A DNA stretch of 26,729 nucleotides. Origin: Clostridia bacterium (lineage in GTDB: Bacteria; Bacillota; Clostridia; Lachnospirales; WQUN01). Of the stretch, positions 13,016 through 20,198 are shown one piece after another. The notes under the pieces are model-generated. The model was not told the DNA's origin and did not search any database. It saw only the letters and a list, made by a program, of their open reading frames with translations. Every line of letters starts with the position of its first letter. Within the stretch, counting starts at the first letter, position 1. Where the stretch lies: positions 1 to 26,729 of the forward strand of contig BNUF01000013.1 in the NCBI GenBank assembly GCA_025997155.1, read 5' to 3'. The translations under genes were made by a program, and so were the position numbers.

Positions 13016-13735
13016 TTGAAGAAAAAAATTGCGTGCGCGGTTTTGGCGGCTCTGCTGGCGTCGCTTAGCACGGTAAACGCGTTTGCCGTGTCACAGGCTG
13101 CTTTGGACGGTTTACTTGGCGTTTCATCAAAAACTCCAGTCGCGGCGATTGCAGCTCCGTTACCAGTGGAGTTACCAGCGGAAGAAACGCCCAGACCTAG
13201 GTTGGTTTACCCTGATAAGGGAATTTTATACTATCCCGATTTCGAAAACGACATACCGGACTTGGCGGTTTTTTTGAAAATCCCTTACGAGGATATGATT
13301 TACGTCTATCCGCCCTCCTCCGAAGAGTTTCACTATAACGCCGAGCCTACAAATTCTTTCACCTACACAACTCAGTTAGCGGACTATGCCGGGCTTAACG
13401 CGGCAGAGCTAAACCGCTACAAAACGTACTTGAAAAATCTGGGCTTTGCGGTTCAGGATACTACGGGCAATCTCCCTTTTCCCGAACATTACGCTAATAA
13501 GGTTTCGGAAGACTTGCTTCAGGACGTTGATTTCGTTAGGTCAAAAAACGGCGTATATATATACGACAACGACGATTTCGCCGCGACAATTGTAATCATT
13601 TTCGGCAGGTCAGTCACCTACAACGCCGACAATGTGCTGATAAACTGTGACGAACTGCGTATGTACCGAATCAAACAAACTTCAAAAATCCCAGGCAAGA
13701 CAGTCCACGATTTCTCACAGGATTTGGGATTTTAA
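13016..13735 (+). CDS. Hypothetical exported protein
   Basis: A 239-residue protein with a clear signal peptide (MKKKIACAVL start, likely cleavage after AFA24) and a short Ala/Pro-rich segment (about 40-60). The rest is a mixed acidic domain rich in Tyr and Asp (PDFENDIPDLAVFL; VYIYDNDDFAATIVIIFG). There is no lipobox, no transmembrane anchor and no recognised domain. It starts at TTG with AGGGGCGG upstream, 19 bases after the Ca-loop protein gene, so the two form an operon and may act together at the cell surface. A strong terminator follows. Confidence 0.78.
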   Translation: MKKKIACAVLAALLASLSTVNAFAVSQAALDGLLGVSSKTPVAAIAAPLPVELPAEETPRPRLVYPDKGILYYPDFENDIPDLAVFLKIPYEDMIYVYPPSSEEFHYNAEPTNSFTYTTQLADYAGLNAAELNRYKTYLKNLGFAVQDTTGNLPFPEHYANKVSEDLLQDVDFVRSKNGVYIYDNDDFAATIVIIFGRSVTYNADNVLINCDELRMYRIKQTSKIPGKTVHDFSQDLGF

Positions 13736-13744
13736 ATACACAAC

Positions 13745-13792
13745 AAAAAACACCCCCGCGCATAACCTAGATTAAAAGCGGGGGTGTTTTTT
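13745..13792. terminator. Strong bidirectional terminator
   Basis: A perfect 15-bp stem (AAAAAACACCCCCGC / GCGGGGGTGTTTTTT) with an 18-base loop, between the convergent exported-protein operon and ung. Confidence 0.92.
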
Positions 13793-13866
13793 ATGAAATT
13801 TATATGCTTTCGCGCACCGAGATTTTTGGGGCGTTTCCTAAGATTGATATTACGCTGCAATTAGAT

Positions 13867-14541
13867 TCACGGGGTAAGCCGCCAGTCAATGGTTGCTTGC
13901 CCTTTTTTTGTCAAAAATTCGTTGGCTTTGGAGAAATGGCGGCAACCGAAAAAGCCGTTGTGGGCGGACAGAGGGCTTGGGTGGGCGGCTGTTAACAAAA
14001 AATGGCGCGGGTTTGTGATAAGTTCGCGCTTAGCTTTGGCGTTCGCCCCCCAGAGCAGGAACACAACAGGCGTTTCCCTCTCGTTTAGGAGGGATATTAT
14101 TTTATCTGTAAGGATTTCCCAGCCGCGTCCTTTGTGGCTTTGGGGACTTCCCTCGCGAACCGTCAATATGGTGTTCAGGAGGAGTACGCCGTTTCGCGTC
14201 CACTCTGTGAGCTCGCCGAAGGATTTATCAAAGGTTACGCCCGTATCCGACGCTATCTCCGCGTAAACGTTAAGCAAAGACGGCGGCGGCTTTACTCCGC
14301 GCTTTACCGAAAAGCACAGTCCGTGTGCCTGTCCCGCTCCGTGGTAGGGGTCTTGCCCCAAAATAACGGCTTTCACGTCCTCGTATGCCGTGTACTTCAA
14401 GGCGTTAAAAATATCGTGCATATTCGGATAGATATTGTAATTTTTATACTCGTCCTTCAAAAATTCCCGTAATTCCGTGTAATATGGTTTTTCCCACTCT
14501 TCTTTCAGTAAATCGTCCCACGAATTTCCAAGGTTTATCAT
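13867..14541 (-). CDS. ung: Uracil-DNA glycosylase (family 1)
   Basis: A 224-residue enzyme that removes uracil from DNA as the first step of base excision repair. All family-1 motifs are present: the water-activating loop GQDPYHGAGQAHGLCFS with catalytic Asp64 (62-78), the PPPSLLN segment, LLLNTILTV, and the HPSPLS loop (187-192) followed by GFFGCRHFSKAN. Length is normal. Its start codon overlaps the stop of the upstream HAD gene (ATGA), so the two are coupled. Confidence 0.97.
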   Translation of the reverse strand: MINLGNSWDDLLKEEWEKPYYTELREFLKDEYKNYNIYPNMHDIFNALKYTAYEDVKAVILGQDPYHGAGQAHGLCFSVKRGVKPPPSLLNVYAEIASDTGVTFDKSFGELTEWTRNGVLLLNTILTVREGSPQSHKGRGWEILTDKIISLLNERETPVVFLLWGANAKAKRELITNPRHFLLTAAHPSPLSAHNGFFGCRHFSKANEFLTKKGQATIDWRLTP

Positions 14542-15356
14542 AAAAATTTATTCACCAATTCCCATAAAACCCCGTCGTTGTTTGTCGTCGTCGTTACATA
14601 GTCGGCGCGGTCTTTGAGAAAATCTATGCCGTTTGAGACGGCGACGCCCACCCCCGCCATATCAACCATAGATACGTCGTTAAAATTATCGCCGACAGCG
14701 ACGACCTCGTCAATCCCGAACCCCAGAATTTTGGCGAGACGTTTCGCCGCCTTCCCTTTTGTGGCGTTTTTTTGCGTGAACTCAAGGTAAATATCCTTTG
14801 AATAAAACATATTGTACGAGTCGTCAAGATACTGTTTCATATGCGCCTCGATTTGTTTCAAGTCCTCGTTCTTTCCTTTAAGCAGGATTTTCAGCGCGTC
14901 TGTCTCGAAATCGTCAAAGGTGTTTATGAGTTTGTGCGGGATTTTCGTGAACGTAAAGTATTCTTTGAAACCCGCGGAATCTTTACAACTATGCAGAACT
15001 GATTGAGGGTCGTAGACTAATATGTCGATTTTTTCGCTTGCGGGGTGTTCCAATACGTTCCCCGTTATTTTTAACATTAAGTCACGCGGGAGCATCGCCG
15101 TGTCGACGAACGACAAATCAAGGGTTTTGTAGATAATCCCGCCCTGTATCGCGATTCCGTATTCGCCCTCGCGCTTTAGCCCTAAACTCTTGACAAAGGG
15201 GTCAAGCGAAATGTGACTTCTGCCCGACGCTAGGACAAACCGCACGTTTTTTTCGCGCATTATCTCGAGAGCGGCGCGGTTTTTTTCGGGAACTTTGCTG
15301 TTGTCGTTGAGGAAGGTGTCGTCTAAGTCGGATACAATCATCTTTATGTTACTCAT
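14538..15356 (-). CDS. Cof-type HAD-superfamily phosphatase
   Basis: A 272-residue hydrolase. Motif I is MIVSDLDDTFLN (nucleophile Asp10, acid/base Asp12); motif II has VLASGRS; motif IV is VAVGDNFNDVSM, followed by GVGVAVSNGIDFLKDRADYVT. A Cof-type cap domain lies between. Such enzymes dephosphorylate sugar phosphates, flavin or related small molecules; the substrate cannot be inferred. It is the first gene of a two-gene operon with ung. The ATG has AGGGGG seven bases upstream. Confidence 0.92.
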   Translation of the reverse strand: MSNIKMIVSDLDDTFLNDNSKVPEKNRAALEIMREKNVRFVLASGRSHISLDPFVKSLGLKREGEYGIAIQGGIIYKTLDLSFVDTAMLPRDLMLKITGNVLEHPASEKIDILVYDPQSVLHSCKDSAGFKEYFTFTKIPHKLINTFDDFETDALKILLKGKNEDLKQIEAHMKQYLDDSYNMFYSKDIYLEFTQKNATKGKAAKRLAKILGFGIDEVVAVGDNFNDVSMVDMAGVGVAVSNGIDFLKDRADYVTTTTNNDGVLWELVNKFL

Positions 15357-15386
15357 TCAAAAGCCCCCTAGAAATATTATATCTTA

Positions 15387-15415
15387 ATTGTAGTATTATG
15401 GCGGGAGGGTGTCAA
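15387..15415 (-). promoter_or_regulatory. Promoter of the HAD-ung operon
   Basis: On the minus strand: TTGACA (15415-15410), a 17-bp spacer, TACAAT (15392-15387). A TATAAT occurs further downstream but without a properly spaced -35. Confidence 0.65.
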
Positions 15416-15461
15416 GGGCATATTCGTATAAATTCGCAAAAAAGGAGCATAATGGTTCTAA

Positions 15462-15624
15462 GAGCCTGTTCAGTATCTCGCTTTTGGAGGATTTTCGAGC
15501 AGGTTTTTCGGCGGACAAGGAAGCGGCGACGACGCACACTCCTAAGCAGTTTGCTAGGAGCCGCTGACGCAGTACGGCGGAAAAAATGCCGAAAAGACCC
15601 AAAATGGAGATGCTGAACAGGCTC
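15462..15624. mobile_element. 163-bp fold-back MITE
   Basis: The terminal inverted repeats are GAGCCTGTTCAGTATCTC (15462-15479) and its inverse at 15607-15624, 18 bp with one mismatch. Both ends are flanked by TAA (15459-15461 and 15625-15627), a likely target duplication. Inner bases continue to pair imperfectly, and a hairpin CTCCTA(A)GCA-GTT-TGCTAGGAG sits at the centre, so the whole element is a long imperfect palindrome. It encodes nothing. GAGCCTG-like ends with a TNA target fit IS5-family elements, which would have to supply transposase in trans; that assignment is an inference. Confidence 0.82.
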
Positions 15625-15639
15625 TAAGAGAGTGATGTT

Positions 15640-16296
15640 ATGTTAGGTATGGCGGCGGCGCCTGTTTGCGTGTGTTTGGTGTATATTTTTATTCGTGACA
15701 AATATGAAAAAGAGCCGATAAAACTTTTGTGTACGGGATTGCTGTTTGGTATTATTATAACCGTTCCGATAATCCATACGCAGAATTTTTTGGTGCGGTT
15801 TACGCCGTATTCGCTTGAGGGCGAGAAGATTTTCCATTCGTATGTTGTGGCGGCGGCGGTTGAGGAACTTTTCAAGTTTCTGGTGCTTTGCGCGCTTATG
15901 TGGCGGCACAGGGAACTTGACGAGCATTTTGACGGGATTGTGTACGCGGTGTTCGTGTCGCTTGGGTTCGCGGGCGTAGAAAACGTTATGTATGTGACTA
16001 ATCCCTCTATCGGCGGGGTGTGGACGGCGGCGTCCCGCGCCTTCTTTTCCGTGCCGGGGCATATGTTTTTCGGGGTATGTATGGGGTATTACTTTTCTTT
16101 GGCAAAATTTGAGAAAAAAAGAGCGTGTATATTTAAGGCGTTTTTTGTAACTTTTTTAATGCACGGAACATATGACTATGTGTTGCTTTCGAAGAGCAGG
16201 TATATGTTTGTGCCGTTTGGTATCCTTGTGGTATATATGTGGGTTCAGGGATTTTACAAAATGAGGAAACATTTGCAAAAATCTCCATTCAAATAA
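15640..16296 (+). CDS. PrsW-family intramembrane metalloprotease
   Basis: A 218-residue polytopic membrane protein. The family motifs are all visible: AAAVEELFKF (Glu75-Glu76) in one helix, the FDGIVYAVFVSLGFAGVENVMY helix (read in segments), the SVPGHMFFGVCMG segment and FLMHGTYDYVLL. PrsW proteases begin degradation of membrane anti-sigma factors in Bacillus and Clostridioides; no anti-sigma gene is adjacent. The ATG lies only 16 bases from the right end of the MITE, so the element separates the gene from any older promoter. The ribosome site (AGAGAGTGA) is weak. Six to seven membrane segments are expected. Confidence 0.88.
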   Translation: MLGMAAAPVCVCLVYIFIRDKYEKEPIKLLCTGLLFGIIITVPIIHTQNFLVRFTPYSLEGEKIFHSYVVAAAVEELFKFLVLCALMWRHRELDEHFDGIVYAVFVSLGFAGVENVMYVTNPSIGGVWTAASRAFFSVPGHMFFGVCMGYYFSLAKFEKKRACIFKAFFVTFLMHGTYDYVLLSKSRYMFVPFGILVVYMWVQGFYKMRKHLQKSPFK

Positions 16297-16306
16297 AAAA
16301 TATATG

Positions 16307-16335
16307 TTGAAAAATTTGGTTAGCAGAGGTATAAT
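16307..16335 (+). promoter_or_regulatory. Promoter abutting the Nudix start codon
   Basis: TTGAAA (16307-16312), 17-bp spacer, TATAAT (16330-16335). The -10 ends three bases before the GTG start at 16339. An AGAGG ribosome site (16325-16329) lies inside the spacer. The sequence can act either as promoter or, in read-through mRNA from prsW, as a ribosome site. Confidence 0.5.
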
Positions 16336-16338
16336 ATT

Positions 16339-16854
16339 GTGACAGAGGTAATCAGTTGCGGCGGTATCGTCTTTTTTCGCGGAAAAATCTTACTGTTGTA
16401 CAAAAACCAAAACGGACGCTACTTGGGGTGGGTTTTGCCAAAAGGCGCGTTAGAAATCGGCGAAACCACGAGCCAGACCGCCCTTCGCGAGGTTTTGGAG
16501 GAGACGGGCGCTTGTGCCAAAATCGAGCGATATATCGGCAAAACCCGTTATAGTTTCCGCGCCGGCGGCGTTCTCGTGAGCAAAACCGTACACTGGTATT
16601 TGATGAGCGCAAGTTCCTACTACTGCCGCCCGCAATCCGAGGAGTTTTTTCAGGACGCGGGGTTCTACAAATATCACGAGGCTTATCACCTGCTTAAATT
16701 CAGCGACGAGAGGCAAATTTTGGAAAAGGCTTTTACGCAATATAAATATTACCGTAAATACAAGGAGGGTTTAACAAGTGAAAAACTTACTGAACGAGAA
16801 CCTGTCTATATCGGACATAAAACGAGTGGTGAGCAAAACTATCAAAAAAAATAA
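16339..16854 (+). CDS. Nudix hydrolase
   Basis: A 171-residue protein that hydrolyses a nucleoside diphosphate linked to a variable group; the substrate is not evident. The Nudix box GALEIGETTSQTALREVLEETGA runs from Gly36 to about Ala58 with Glu42, Arg50, Glu51, Glu54 and Glu55 in place (written here as a whole only by position). The domain begins at the first residues (EVISCGGIVFF). The box is followed by a short substrate region and a basic Tyr-rich helix (about 130-145). The final 25 residues overlap the next gene in another frame. The GTG start is supported by the domain start and by AGAGG nine bases upstream. Confidence 0.9.
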   Translation: MTEVISCGGIVFFRGKILLLYKNQNGRYLGWVLPKGALEIGETTSQTALREVLEETGACAKIERYIGKTRYSFRAGGVLVSKTVHWYLMSASSYYCRPQSEEFFQDAGFYKYHEAYHLLKFSDERQILEKAFTQYKYYRKYKEGLTSEKLTEREPVYIGHKTSGEQNYQKK

Positions 16855-17044
16855 CAAAATCGTTATCGTGGCGATTGCCGTCGGCGGCGTGGTGATTGTG
16901 GCGGCGACCGCCCTTATCGTGATTGCCATCATAAACAAAAAACGCTGTGACGACTGGTATGACGACTACGACGACGACTACGACGATGACGATTTCGATT
17001 ATGACGACGAGTGCGGCTGCGAACACGAAGGACATGAAGAGTAA
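16778..17044 (+). CDS. Small membrane protein with Asp/Tyr-rich tail
   Basis: An 88-residue protein. An N-terminal cytoplasmic helix (about 1-27) is basic; a single long hydrophobic helix (about 28-53) is followed by a tail made largely of Asp and Tyr (DDYDDDYDDDDFDYDDE) and ends CGCEHEGHEE. The tail has Cys, His and many acidic residues and could bind metal ions or a basic partner outside the cell; that is inference. The GTG at 16778 has AAGGAGGG nine bases upstream, one of the strongest ribosome sites in the window. It lies in another frame within the last 77 bases of the Nudix gene. No family was recognised. Confidence 0.75.
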   Translation: MKNLLNENLSISDIKRVVSKTIKKNNKIVIVAIAVGGVVIVAATALIVIAIINKKRCDDWYDDYDDDYDDDDFDYDDECGCEHEGHEE

Positions 17045-17156
17045 ATAGAACGAGAGCGGGTTGTCGGCAATAAAATTGCTGGCTGCTGAAAATGTCAATA
17101 GTAAATGCAACATTTGAAAAATATAATGGCTTGTTTTTTCTATGGATTTGGGGTTT

Positions 17157-17211
17157 CAAGACACAACAACAACGCGGGGTGCGTAGCGGCTCGCGTTGTT
17201 GTTGTGTCTTG
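17157..17211. repeat. Perfect 20-bp inverted repeat, 15-base loop
   Basis: The arms 17157-17176 (CAAGACACAACAACAACGCG) and 17192-17211 are perfectly complementary. No T run follows on either strand, so it is not an ordinary terminator. Within 17045-17499 no gene was found. The remaining sequence holds this hairpin, a terminator and the promoter of the lipoprotein gene. Confidence 0.85.
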
Positions 17212-17376
17212 TCGTCGTTCGGCTTTATCCCCTTTACACGCGACACGTGTTTCGCTTGTCACACTTGCGACGTGGCGGGTGGACTGCTATTAACGCTACT
17301 AAATTTTCTTCAAAAATTTCACGCGCCGAACGCCGGCCTAATAACTTTCGCGGGTAGTTGTTAATCCACGTGTTTA

Positions 17377-17409
17377 TTTCGGCTATTCCGAAAATATTTA
17401 TTTTTTTTT
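17377..17409 (+). terminator. Terminator upstream of the lipoprotein gene
   Basis: TTTCGG (17377-17382) and CCGAAA (17388-17393) form a short stem with a five-base loop, followed by an AT-rich stretch and a nine-T run. It would stop transcripts from the Nudix operon or from the hairpin region. Confidence 0.55.
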
Positions 17410-17416
17410 GTAATTA

Positions 17417-17445
17417 TTGACTTCGCCTTTTTATGGAGTTATAAT
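17417..17445 (+). promoter_or_regulatory. Promoter of the lipoprotein gene
   Basis: TTGACT (17417-17422), 17-bp spacer, TATAAT (17440-17445). It lies seven bases past the T run of the upstream terminator. Confidence 0.8.
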
Positions 17446-17499
17446 CAAATTGTTTAGTTAAAAAGTGTTGCAAAAATTTAAATTAAAAGGAGTTTTCAA

Positions 17500-18279
17500 A
17501 TGAAAAAGTTTTTAGCTTTAACATTCGCGGCGGCGGTTTTAGGTCTTTCGGCGTGTTCGCCCTCGTCCGCCGAAACGGGAGGCGGTTCTAATACCCCCCC
17601 CGCAAAAATTGTCGAAAATTCGCCGACAATAGAACCGCCGCAAGAGCCTACTGAAAAGGCGGCAGTTGAAGCCTATGAGGTTACATATTCCGGCGTTGAA
17701 TTGTATACGTCAAGTTTAGGTAAGGTTTGGTCGCAGGTTATTATTGAGATAACCAACACGGGTGACGTTCCGCTTTATTTGGGGTCGGCTTCTTACGACT
17801 TGGAAGACGACGACGGCGCGTTGGCGGCTACAAGCACATTGCCGTCGACTATCCCCAATGTTATTTTAGCGGGGGAAAAAGGTTATATTTATGAGGAAAC
17901 GACACTTGACGGCATTTCGGCGGACGCTAAATTAACCGTTATCCCACACGTAAAGCCCAAGGCGGCAAAAGTTGAGCAAATTCATTATCCTGTCAGCGAT
18001 ATAAGCATTAAAGACGATACTGTTTGGAGTATGTCGTTTATGGGACGTGTGGAAAACAACACGGAAGAACCGCTGAAATTAACGAGCGTTGCGATAATTT
18101 TATATGACGCTGACGAAAAGCCGATAGGCATAATGGACACGTTGATAACGGACGATATTGCGGTGGGCGAAAAAATGGGGTTTGAGGGCAAAGCCTTAAA
18201 GTTTCCACCGTCCGTCAACGCGGACGCGGTGAAGAGTTATAAAACTATCGCCTATCCGTCTATGCAATTTCAATTTTAA
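17500..18279 (+). CDS. Lipoprotein with two beta-sandwich (FxLYD-like) modules
   Basis: A 259-residue exported lipoprotein. The signal peptide ends in the lipobox GLSAC with Cys19 as lipidation site. A Ser/Pro/Glu-rich linker (about 20-55) follows. Two repeats of an immunoglobulin-like module follow, each with ITNTGDVPLYLGSASYDL- or VENNTEEPLKLTSVAIILYD-type sequence (about 85-110 and 180-210), then a turn and GEKGYIY / GEKMGFEG. Such FxLYD or DUF4352-like modules occur in Firmicutes surface lipoproteins of unknown ligand. It is a single-gene unit with its own promoter and a strong terminator. The ATG has AAAAGGAG upstream. Confidence 0.85.
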   Translation: MKKFLALTFAAAVLGLSACSPSSAETGGGSNTPPAKIVENSPTIEPPQEPTEKAAVEAYEVTYSGVELYTSSLGKVWSQVIIEITNTGDVPLYLGSASYDLEDDDGALAATSTLPSTIPNVILAGEKGYIYEETTLDGISADAKLTVIPHVKPKAAKVEQIHYPVSDISIKDDTVWSMSFMGRVENNTEEPLKLTSVAIILYDADEKPIGIMDTLITDDIAVGEKMGFEGKALKFPPSVNADAVKSYKTIAYPSMQFQF

Positions 18280-18283
18280 TCAA

Positions 18284-18327
18284 AAAAACAAGCCCCGCGC
18301 CAATATAACGGCGCGGGGCTTGTTTTT
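18284..18327. terminator. Strong terminator after the lipoprotein gene
   Basis: A perfect 18-bp stem (18284-18301 with 18310-18327), GC-rich in its inner part, with an eight-base loop and T5 on the plus side and on the minus side alike. Confidence 0.92.
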
Positions 18328-18396
18328 GTATGTAATTCATTTTTTACCCTCCACTTTTATCTTTTTAGGGTTTATCCCTCCACGCATAAAAAAAAT

Positions 18397-18432
18397 AAAT
18401 GCAACGCAAGCTTGTCCTGCCCTGTTGCATTT
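18397..18432 (-). terminator. Stem-loop upstream of parA
   Basis: AAATGCAAC (18397-18405) pairs with GTTGCATTT (18424-18432) around an 18-base loop. On the minus strand it is followed by an eight-T run, so it could act as a terminator for antisense transcription. No minus-strand gene is known upstream of it. Confidence 0.4.
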
Positions 18433-18474
18433 AATTATAAAACTTGCCAAAATTGCTGGCAGCCTGTTTTTATA

Positions 18475-18503
18475 TTGCGCTTAGTGTCAGCTTATGCTAT
18501 AAT
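18475..18503 (+). promoter_or_regulatory. Promoter of the parA operon
   Basis: TTGCGC (18475-18480), 17-bp spacer, TATAAT (18498-18503). The start codon is 31 bases downstream. Confidence 0.75.
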
Positions 18504-18533
18504 GAAAATATTTGAAATGATAGGGGAATTATA

Positions 18534-19304
18534 TTGAGAGTTATAGCGGTAGCGAATCAAAAGGGCGGCGTCGGCAAGACGACCACAAACATAAATTTAT
18601 CGGCGTGTCTGGCGCAGGCGGGGCGGCGCGTTTTGACTATTGACTGCGACCCGCAGGGGAACACCTCAAGCGGGCTGGGGGTTGACAAAAATTCCCTTTC
18701 CGCCACGGTGTACAACGTGCTTTTGGGGGAGGTTTCGCTTGATTCCGTGATACAAAAAACGCCTGTCGAGAATCTTTTTGTAGCTCCCGCGAACATAAAC
18801 CTTGCGGGGGCGGAAATCGAGCTTATAAACGAGGGCGGGCGGGAGTTTCTTCTTAAGAAGATTATAGAAAAACAGCGCGATAAATATGATTTTATACTGA
18901 TGGATTGCCCGCCCTCTCTTAATCTGCTGACGATTAACGCGCTTTGCGCGGCGGATTCCGTGCTTGTTCCGATTCAGTGCGAGTATTACGCGCTTGAGGG
19001 GCTTAGCCAGCTTATCCACACTGTCGGGCTTGTGCAGAAGAGTCTTAACCCCGCGCTCAAGATTGAGGGGATTGTGTTCACAATGTACGACGCGCGTACA
19101 AACCTTTCGATGCAAGTCGTCGAGGAAGTCAAGAACAATATCGGGAAAGAAGTCTACCGCGCTATTATCCCGCGCAACGTGCGTTTGAGCGAGGCACCGA
19201 GCCACGGACTTCCGATAACCTTGTATGACGAGAAGTCGAAAGGCGCGGACAGTTACCGAATTTTGGCGGAAGCGGTTTTATCGGGGACGACTATCGAGAG
19301 GTAA
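18534..19304 (+). CDS. parA: Chromosome-partitioning ATPase ParA/Soj
   Basis: A 256-residue ATPase with the deviant Walker A motif KGGVGKTT (10-17), the IDCDPQGNTSS motif (37-48) and the MDCPPSLNLLTINAL motif. The C-terminal RNVRLSEAPSHGLPITLYD is typical of chromosomal Soj-type ParA. It drives origin segregation with ParB and in Bacillus relatives also affects DnaA and sporulation onset. The start is TTG with AGGGGA upstream. It is followed by parB after five bases. No parS-like site (GTTTCACGTGAAAC) was seen. Confidence 0.96.
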   Translation: MRVIAVANQKGGVGKTTTNINLSACLAQAGRRVLTIDCDPQGNTSSGLGVDKNSLSATVYNVLLGEVSLDSVIQKTPVENLFVAPANINLAGAEIELINEGGREFLLKKIIEKQRDKYDFILMDCPPSLNLLTINALCAADSVLVPIQCEYYALEGLSQLIHTVGLVQKSLNPALKIEGIVFTMYDARTNLSMQVVEEVKNNIGKEVYRAIIPRNVRLSEAPSHGLPITLYDEKSKGADSYRILAEAVLSGTTIER

Positions 19305-19309
19305 TAAAT

Positions 19310-20194
19310 ATGGTAAAAAGAGGATTGGGCAAGGGGCTTGGCGCGTTAATAACCGAGGCGGAGAACCGAACGTCGGAGGAGACTCCGCTAGCGCAAACGG
19401 CGGCGCAAGCCGAGGGCTTGACCGAAATCGACATAAACAAAATCGAGCCGAACCGCAAACAGCCGCGCCGCTCCTTTAACGAGGAGACGCTTTTGGAACT
19501 CGCGGAGAGTATCAAGGCGCACGGAATCCTCCAACCGATACTCGTGCGTCCGAGCGGACACGGATACGCCATTGTCGCGGGGGAGAGACGATACCGCGCC
19601 GCGCGTATTGCGAAACTCACGGTTATTCCCGTAATCATAAAGGAATATTCGGATTCGGACGTTCTTCAGGCGGCGTTAATCGAGAACTTGCAAAGGGAGA
19701 ACCTGAACCCCGTCGAGGAGGCTATGGGCTACAAACAGCTTATTGACGAGTTTTTTCTAAGACAAGAGGATATTGCGGAACGCGTGGGAAAAAGCCGAAG
19801 CGCAGTCGCGTACTGTTTGTCGCTTTTGCAGCTCGACCCCCGCGTACAGGGGCTTATTTCGTCGGGAAGGCTTTCGCCGTCTTTGGGAAAGGCGCTTTTG
19901 CAGATTAAGGATAGCGATATGCAGTTTCACGCCGCCGAAAGGATTATCGAGGAGGAGCTGACCGTCGCCCGCGCCGACAAACTAATCAAGGGCGTACTCT
20001 CCGACACGCCCGTACACCGCGCCTACCAGCCTAAACCCAAAAATTACGGCGCGCTTGAACAAGACCTTCACACAATCCTTGGGACAAAAGTTCAAATAAA
20101 AGAAGCTATAAATAAAGAATCGGGTAAAATAGAGATAGAATATTATTCTCACGAGGAACTTGACAGGCTTTTGGGTATTTTGAAAAGGGACTGA
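19310..20194 (+). CDS. parB: Chromosome-partitioning protein ParB/Spo0J
   Basis: A 294-residue protein. It opens RGLGKGLGALI, the segment that stimulates ParA. The CTPase/N domain has the ParB motif QPRRSFNEETLLELAESIKAHGILQPI (about 51-77), GERRYRAAR (91-99) and ENLQRENLNPVEEA (about 124-137). A helix-turn-helix near RQEDIAERVGKSRSAVAYCL reads parS, and a C-terminal dimerisation domain follows. Length and order are as in chromosomal Spo0J. It is in an operon with parA and the DUF4446 gene. Confidence 0.96.
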   Translation: MVKRGLGKGLGALITEAENRTSEETPLAQTAAQAEGLTEIDINKIEPNRKQPRRSFNEETLLELAESIKAHGILQPILVRPSGHGYAIVAGERRYRAARIAKLTVIPVIIKEYSDSDVLQAALIENLQRENLNPVEEAMGYKQLIDEFFLRQEDIAERVGKSRSAVAYCLSLLQLDPRVQGLISSGRLSPSLGKALLQIKDSDMQFHAAERIIEEELTVARADKLIKGVLSDTPVHRAYQPKPKNYGALEQDLHTILGTKVQIKEAINKESGKIEIEYYSHEELDRLLGILKRD

Positions 20195-20198
20195 TATA

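Noticed and set aside
15396..15616. Small coding frames on both strands inside the MITE
   Set aside because: They come from the palindromic element, have no ribosome sites and no recognisable protein sequence.
17260..17375. Possible parS sites containing CACGTG
   Set aside because: The cores at about 17243 and 17367 lack the GTTT/AAAC flanks of the parS consensus, so no parS could be called near parAB.
18397..18432. Stem-loop upstream of parA as a riboswitch or T-box
   Set aside because: It lies upstream of the parA promoter (18475-18503), so it is not in the parA leader.
18666..19205. A 179-codon minus-strand frame
   Set aside because: It is antisense to parA, which has every ParA motif; no promoter or ribosome site was seen for it.
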